From Saltatorellus ferox (GTDB lineage Bacteria; Planctomycetota; UBA1135; GCA-002686595), in NCBI GenBank assembly GCA_007751475.1, contig CP036434.1, forward strand, positions 6,019,524-6,083,523: a stretch of 64,000 nt of DNA, written 5' to 3'. Under the pieces are notes generated by a model. That model saw only the letters and a list, made by a program, of their open reading frames with translations, made no database searches and had not been told where the DNA came from. Position 1 is the first letter of the stretch. Each line of letters starts with the position of its first letter. Shown here one piece after another: positions 60,072 through 64,000 of this stretch. The translations under genes were made by a program, and so were the position numbers.

Positions 60072-62228
60072 TCAGGGCAGCAGGGGCAGATAGATCCCGT
60101 TCGACATGGCCGAGCGCGGGAAGGAAGAGGTGCTGCCTGGCTGGCGGAACCAGAACTGCCCGAAGAGCGCGCTACCGGGCTGGCCGCCCGCCGTGAGGAT
60201 ATCTGCTGGCGTGACGAACTTCGTGAAGACGCCGCCGCAGGGGATGCTGCTGGGGCTCGACTGCACCACCGCCGTGCGCCGCACGGCACCACCGACGCAA
60301 AGCGTGTTCGGGAGCGACGACCCGGTGCCGGCGACGAGCTGGGCGTTGGGCTGGGTCCCCAGGAAGAAGAGGCCGAAGGTCAGCGAGGGAACGCCGTCCG
60401 CGATGACCGTCAATCCAGCGCCCAACGACGCGGGTCCCATGGCGCCCACCGACGCCATGCAGCCTGCCAGCGTCGGCGTGGGCGAGCAGTAGGCAGCGGG
60501 ACCGGTCAGCCAGCTCGGATCGAAGGGAAGGGCCCCCATGTCAGCACGGGTGCCGTCCGGATCGAGCGGCGCCATGGGCGAGCCCGAGTCGATGCAGGTC
60601 GACCCCGCGAGCAGATGGACGTCCGCGCCCGAAGCGGTCACGAGGAGCGGGTCGATCGAAAGGTTGCCGACCCCGGCCGGGAGAAACGGTCCGACGTTCG
60701 AATAGCTGAAGGTCGCGTTGCCGCCGATCGTGGCGGGGAGGTTGTGCCAGACGATGCAGCTGTCGTACTGCCCGCCGGTGACGCCGCCGTTCGAGCTGCG
60801 CGCGAAGTTGCCCACGATCGAGCAGCGATCGGCGCTGCCGCCGAGAACGCCGCCCGCGTCGTCGGCGATGTTCCCCGTCACCTCGCAGCGCTCGAGCTGG
60901 GAGAGCATCGCGCCGCCAGCGCGCGAGACGAAGCTGCCGCCGAAGTCACCCTGGCTGATGTTCCCCTGGATGCGTGTCGCAGTCGCGGTGCACTGGTAGA
61001 GACCACCGCCGACTCCGGGTCCGTTGTCGGAACTCCGGGCCACGTTGAACCTCACGTCGCAGTCGACGAGCGTCCCGCCGTAGGCCCCGCCCCCCTCACC
61101 ACAGGTGGAGTTGCGCTCCAGAACACAGCGAAGAAGCGTCGAGCTGTGGGCCCCGCCCCCTTGACCGCCACCGTCCGCGCAGCCTTGATTGCGTTCGAAG
61201 AGACAGTCGGTGGCGCTGCCCGCGCGGAGGCCGCCGCCCAGCTGGCCGCTGTTCCCGATGAAACGGCACTCCGTATACTCACCACCGAAAGCGCCGCCGC
61301 CACCGAACACTCCGTCGGGGAAAGCCGCGCCGTTCTCACTGAACTCGCACTCCTCGGCCGCGAAAGGTCCGCGGGCGAAGACGCCGCCCCCCTGTCCGGG
61401 CGCATTGAACGTACCGGGAGAGTTGCTGACGAACTCGCACAGCCGAGCGTGCGTGCCGAGGGACGTGGAGGTCGTGTGCAACCCTCCCCCGCCGCCCTGC
61501 TCCGTCTCGTTGCCCTCGAAACGGACGGAGTCGAAGTCTGCCGTCGCGCCGCTGCCGATGAAGGCACCACCGCCATAGGCCTGGGCGAACTGAGGGCGCG
61601 CAGAGTTGAACTCGAACGACCCTCCCGTCACAGAGACCGAGGCATTCTCCACGAAGAGTCCACCACCGAGCTTGGCGTCATTGCTGGCAAACGTGCAGTC
61701 GATGAAGACGGGGGAGCCTGACAGTACGGCGACGCCGCCTCCCGATTCCGCGCTGCCGGTTTCGAACCGCACCTGCTCCAGCGTGGGAGAGGCACCTTCG
61801 ATGAGAGCGCCCCCCCCGTAGGTTCGTCCGCCGCGGTCGGTGCCCGCACCTCCGCGCACCACGAGGCCTCGAAGGGTGCACGCAGCCGTTTCACCGCCAT
61901 TCAAGAGGAGGGTCGATCCGACGCCGCCTGCATCCAGGACCGGAAGCGGCGCCGCGGACGAGCCGTCGATCAACAGGTCTTTCCCGAGGAGATCCAGCGA
62001 CTCGAGGTAGATTCCCGTCGCCACCAGCAAGGAGTCTCCGGAAACGGTGCTCGCTGCGCCCACGGCGACCTGAAGGCTGGAGTACGGATCGCTTTGACTA
62101 CCCGTTCCTGGCCCTGCGGCCGCGGCATCCACGTACCACGTGGTCTGGGAGAAGACCGGCGTGCCAAGAAGCAGGGCAGCCGCGAGAACCAGCGCGCCTG
62201 AAGCGGCCTGGGTGGATCTTTGACTCAT
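60072..62228 (-). CDS. Secreted right-handed beta-helix protein with C-terminal planctomycete-type domain
   Basis: 718 residues from ATG 62228. Signal peptide: GALVLAAALLLGTPVFSQTTW. Residues 30-560 are a right-handed parallel beta-helix of the polymorphic outer membrane protein kind, with repeats such as GGGLFVENASVSVTGGSFEF and GGGVAVLSGSPVFIDCTF. Cys is frequent in the turns. The last 150 residues form a domain with FGLFFLG, LCVGGAVRRTAVVQ, GQFWFRQPG and NGIYLP, the same order of motifs as the C-terminus of the metalloprotease at 9529-12579. The gene is 36 bp downstream of the sulfatase. Function unknown; a surface or carbohydrate-binding role is usual for such helices. Confidence 0.82.
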   Translation of the reverse strand: MSQRSTQAASGALVLAAALLLGTPVFSQTTWYVDAAAAGPGTGSQSDPYSSLQVAVGAASTVSGDSLLVATGIYLESLDLLGKDLLIDGSSAAPLPVLDAGGVGSTLLLNGGETAACTLRGLVVRGGAGTDRGGRTYGGGALIEGASPTLEQVRFETGSAESGGGVAVLSGSPVFIDCTFASNDAKLGGGLFVENASVSVTGGSFEFNSARPQFAQAYGGGAFIGSGATADFDSVRFEGNETEQGGGGGLHTTSTSLGTHARLCEFVSNSPGTFNAPGQGGGVFARGPFAAEECEFSENGAAFPDGVFGGGGAFGGEYTECRFIGNSGQLGGGLRAGSATDCLFERNQGCADGGGQGGGAHSSTLLRCVLERNSTCGEGGGAYGGTLVDCDVRFNVARSSDNGPGVGGGLYQCTATATRIQGNISQGDFGGSFVSRAGGAMLSQLERCEVTGNIADDAGGVLGGSADRCSIVGNFARSSNGGVTGGQYDSCIVWHNLPATIGGNATFSYSNVGPFLPAGVGNLSIDPLLVTASGADVHLLAGSTCIDSGSPMAPLDPDGTRADMGALPFDPSWLTGPAAYCSPTPTLAGCMASVGAMGPASLGAGLTVIADGVPSLTFGLFFLGTQPNAQLVAGTGSSLPNTLCVGGAVRRTAVVQSSPSSIPCGGVFTKFVTPADILTAGGQPGSALFGQFWFRQPGSTSSFPRSAMSNGIYLPLLP

Positions 62229-62264
62229 GGCGATGCGATTCAAAAGAGTGAAGCGGGGAGACCA

Positions 62265-63626
62265 TCAACGGCCCCGAAGGATATCACAGCGCTCTCTCAG
62301 GCTCGCGAGCGTGCCGTGGAACGCAGGATCGCGGGCGCGATCCACCAGCTGGTTCGGGTCTTTCTCGAGGTCGAAGAGCTGCTCGAAGACGGGCTTCTGT
62401 TCGTCGTACAACGCGTAGACCCAGCGCTGACCACGGACTCCGTAGCTCTTCGGGATCTCCGCATGATCGAAGCGATGCTCGACGAGAAAGTCCTCGCGCC
62501 ATGCCGGCACTTCGCCGCGGAGCCAGGGTGCAAGGCTCGCTCCATCGTAGCCACTCGGTGCGACCAAACCGGCGAGATCGAGGAGCGTGGGAGCGATGTC
62601 GACATTGAGGGCCATCGCGGCCGAAGTGACGCCGCGACGAGCGGAGTCGGCTCTTGGATCGACGATGATGAGCGGCACGCGGATCGACTCCTCGTAGATG
62701 AGCCACTTGCCCGCGAGACCGCGTTCGCCGAGGAAGTAGCCGTTGTCGCTGGTGAAGACGACGATCGTGCGCTCGGAGTGACCGAGCTCCTCGAGCTCGT
62801 CGAGGATGCCCCCGAGCGCTCGATCGACGCCGGAGATGAGCCGCCAGTAGTCCCGGGTCCTCTTGATCTGCTTCTCTCGATCGTCGAAGCGCCACGTCCA
62901 TCGCCTGCGACCGAGGGAGCGCTGAAGAAACTCCGGGAGCACGTCGAATCCCTCGGTCGCCAGCGGTGGCACGGGGACCACGGCGTCGGCATAGAGCTCC
63001 GTGAGGTTTTCGGCGGGAAGGTACTGATCCTCGTGTCCGTCTTCGGCGTGGGGCGCCCAGAAGGAAACGGTGAGGCAAAACGGTTTCTCCGAATCGACCT
63101 CGCGAAGAAAGCCGCGGGCGCGGTCCGCAATCCGATCGGTCAGGTGCGCCTTCCCCTCTTTGCGATACGGAAGCGACATGGGCTCGCACCAGTCGAACAT
63201 GTCCGCCCGGAGCCCATCGTCGAAGCGAACGCCCCATTTCCCGACGAAGCCCGTCCTGTACCCGGCCGCACGCAGCCGAGCCGAGTAGCTCTCGTCGGCC
63301 AGCACCTTCCCCATCGGCTGCTTCCCGAACGTGTATCCGTGCCGCCCCTCCCGGCGCCCGGTCATGAGGCTGGCCCGACTCGCCGCACAGATCGGAGTGG
63401 TCACGAACGACTCGGTGAACCGAACCCCGCGCGCCGCCAGCCCATCCATCGTCGGAGTCTTCAGAACGGAATGCCCCGCCACCCCCATCTGGTCGAACCG
63501 CTGATCGTCCGTCACGACGACCAGGAAACTGGGCGGCCCCTCCCCCCCCTGACCCGAGCCGGACGAGCCCAGCGCCGAGAGGCAAAGCAAGAGAACGAGC
63601 AAGAGGGTCCAAGAGGTTCGATGCAT
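62265..63626 (-). CDS. Sulfatase (formylglycine type)
   Basis: 453 residues from ATG 63626, which opens a signal peptide (MHRTSWTLLLVLLLCLSALG). The metal ligands begin VVVTDDQRFDQMG (D40, D41). The modified residue is C80 in PICAASRASLMTG, matching C-x-A-x-R of formylglycine sulfatases, with R84. GKWG and FTSDNGYFLGERGLAGK hold further active-site residues. The C-terminal FDLEKDPNQLVD segment is standard. It is exported and would desulfate a polysaccharide or other sulfate ester. A longer frame upstream runs into the palindrome and is rejected. A sulfatase-maturing enzyme is not in the window. Confidence 0.93.
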   Translation of the reverse strand: MHRTSWTLLLVLLLCLSALGSSGSGQGGEGPPSFLVVVTDDQRFDQMGVAGHSVLKTPTMDGLAARGVRFTESFVTTPICAASRASLMTGRREGRHGYTFGKQPMGKVLADESYSARLRAAGYRTGFVGKWGVRFDDGLRADMFDWCEPMSLPYRKEGKAHLTDRIADRARGFLREVDSEKPFCLTVSFWAPHAEDGHEDQYLPAENLTELYADAVVPVPPLATEGFDVLPEFLQRSLGRRRWTWRFDDREKQIKRTRDYWRLISGVDRALGGILDELEELGHSERTIVVFTSDNGYFLGERGLAGKWLIYEESIRVPLIIVDPRADSARRGVTSAAMALNVDIAPTLLDLAGLVAPSGYDGASLAPWLRGEVPAWREDFLVEHRFDHAEIPKSYGVRGQRWVYALYDEQKPVFEQLFDLEKDPNQLVDRARDPAFHGTLASLRERCDILRGR

Positions 63627-63651
63627 CCTCAAAATGCTATCGCACCACGCG

Positions 63652-63818
63652 GGCTCAAAACCAACTTCCTGCGTGAAGGCAAACGTGAGCCGACACAAAC
63701 GGACCAGGTCCGTCCATTCCGACACAAACGGACCTGGTCCGTTTGTGTCGGAATGGACGGACCTGGTCCGTTTGTGTCGGCTCACGTTTGCCTTCACGCA
63801 GGAAGTCGGTTTTGAGCC
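63652..63818. repeat. 167-bp near-perfect palindrome
   Basis: Arms 63652-63734 and 63736-63818 (83 bp each) are reverse complements around the single base t63735, with one mismatch (63663 against 63807). Within each arm ccgacacaaacggacc occurs twice (63690-63705 and 63719-63734 on the left), and acggacc-a-ggtccgt is a smaller palindrome (63699-63713). It lies between the stop of the S9-type gene (63829) and the sulfatase ATG (63626), 25 bp upstream of the latter. No transposase or target-site duplication is visible. Confidence 0.95.
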
Positions 63819-63828
63819 AGCGTGGGCG

Positions 63829-64000
63829 CTATCGGGGGGCGTTCGTTTGGGGGAGGGGGTGGGAGGCTGGTGGGGACTCGAGGCGGGGCTCGTGGCCGTA
63901 GAGGTTTCGGATGAAGAAGTCGTCTCGGCGGCGGCGGCCGTACTTGGATGAGCCCGCGCCGTGGCCCCCGGAGGGGAAGACGATGAGGTCGAAGTCCTTG
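63829..64000 (-). CDS. C-terminal end of an S9-type (prolyl oligopeptidase family) peptidase, cut by the window edge
   Basis: The last 56 residues are visible, ending in TAG at 63829-63831. The segment DLIVFPSGGHGAGSSKYGRR followed by RRDDFFIRNLYGHEP matches the end of dipeptidyl-peptidase-IV-like S9 enzymes: the catalytic His in GGHG, the R-rich turn, and the closing DFFxxxLxGxxP. A Pro-rich tail of about 17 residues follows. The rest of the gene lies outside. It is upstream of the palindrome and the sulfatase on the same strand. Confidence 0.75.
   Translation of the reverse strand, partial: KDFDLIVFPSGGHGAGSSKYGRRRRDDFFIRNLYGHEPRLESPPASHPLPQTNAPR

Noticed and set aside
63627..63797. N-terminal extension of the sulfatase through the palindrome
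   Set aside because: It would put 57 residues, encoded equally in both directions by the palindrome, in front of a good signal peptide.

Overview
The window is about 64 kb of GC-rich DNA from a bacterium that looks like a member of the Planctomycetota. The reasons are a 1161-residue fusion of a DUF1080 domain, a dehydrogenase-type beta-propeller and a class I cytochrome c (43036-46521); a formylglycine sulfatase and a sulfatase-like lipoprotein; many small lipoproteins; weak or absent Shine-Dalgarno sites with frequent GTG and TTG starts; and two secreted proteins that share a C-terminal domain I associate with this phylum. No rRNA, tRNA, CRISPR array, prophage or transposase is visible. The assignment comes from gene content only.

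Layout. 1-6077 (all minus): a cut-off uracil phosphoribosyltransferase-like gene, an aminotransferase, a helix-hairpin-helix protein and two deviant-Walker ATPases (ParA-like and MinD/FlhG-like). 6260-9104: short tandem repeats, pyruvate kinase, a roughly 770-bp inverted-repeat element made of hairpins, and a SelW-like selenoprotein gene. 9529-14614: a secreted metalloprotease, a Met-rich exported protein and pyroglutamyl peptidase. 14750-18853: an AtuA / AtuA-like / phosphate acetyltransferase operon, lipoproteins and a Smr-domain protein. 18792-22631: an anchored carrier of carboxypeptidase-regulatory-like domains and a patatin. 22632-27699 (minus, closely packed): RNA methyltransferase, cobalamin adenosyltransferase, MiaE, acylphosphatase, a thioredoxin-like selenoprotein and a DUF3187-type protein. 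27752-36747: sulfatase-like lipoprotein, threonine-dehydratase-like enzyme, dihydrouridine synthase, histidine ammonia-lyase, a second regulatory-like carrier and a GNAT. 36815-50629: a giant CheR/PAS/histidine kinase/receiver hybrid, a flippase, the DUF1080-dehydrogenase-cytochrome fusion, a hydrolase, a tiny lipoprotein, a TonB-dependent receptor and a TonB-like protein. 50637-56410: OPT transporter, SDR, molybdopterin oxidoreductase and two lipoproteins. 56461-64000: two glycosyltransferases, a short asparaginase, an FHA protein, a beta-helix protein, a sulfatase, a near-perfect 167-bp palindrome and the C-terminus of an S9-type peptidase.

Main discovery. Two minus-strand genes contain an in-frame TGA that is best read as selenocysteine. 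One is a 76-residue SelW/Rdx protein with a C-x-x-U motif (8874-9104). The other is a 527-residue secreted thioredoxin-like protein with a W-U-Q-G-C motif (23655-25238), which a standard gene caller would break into two ORFs. Downstream of each TGA, at almost the same distance (21 and 23 nt), lies a perfect hairpin with the same GGUCU loop in the same 11-nt context, although the two proteins read that 11-mer in different frames. GGUCU is also the core of the E. coli fdhF SECIS loop recognised by SelB. No selenocysteine machinery genes lie in the window.

Second theme: structural DNA. The 8020-8785 element holds chains of adjacent hairpins, and its two arms differ by compensatory base-pair changes in one stem. 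A 167-bp palindrome sits 25 bp upstream of a sulfatase start codon. Several coding regions carry short in-frame tandem repeats in their linkers.
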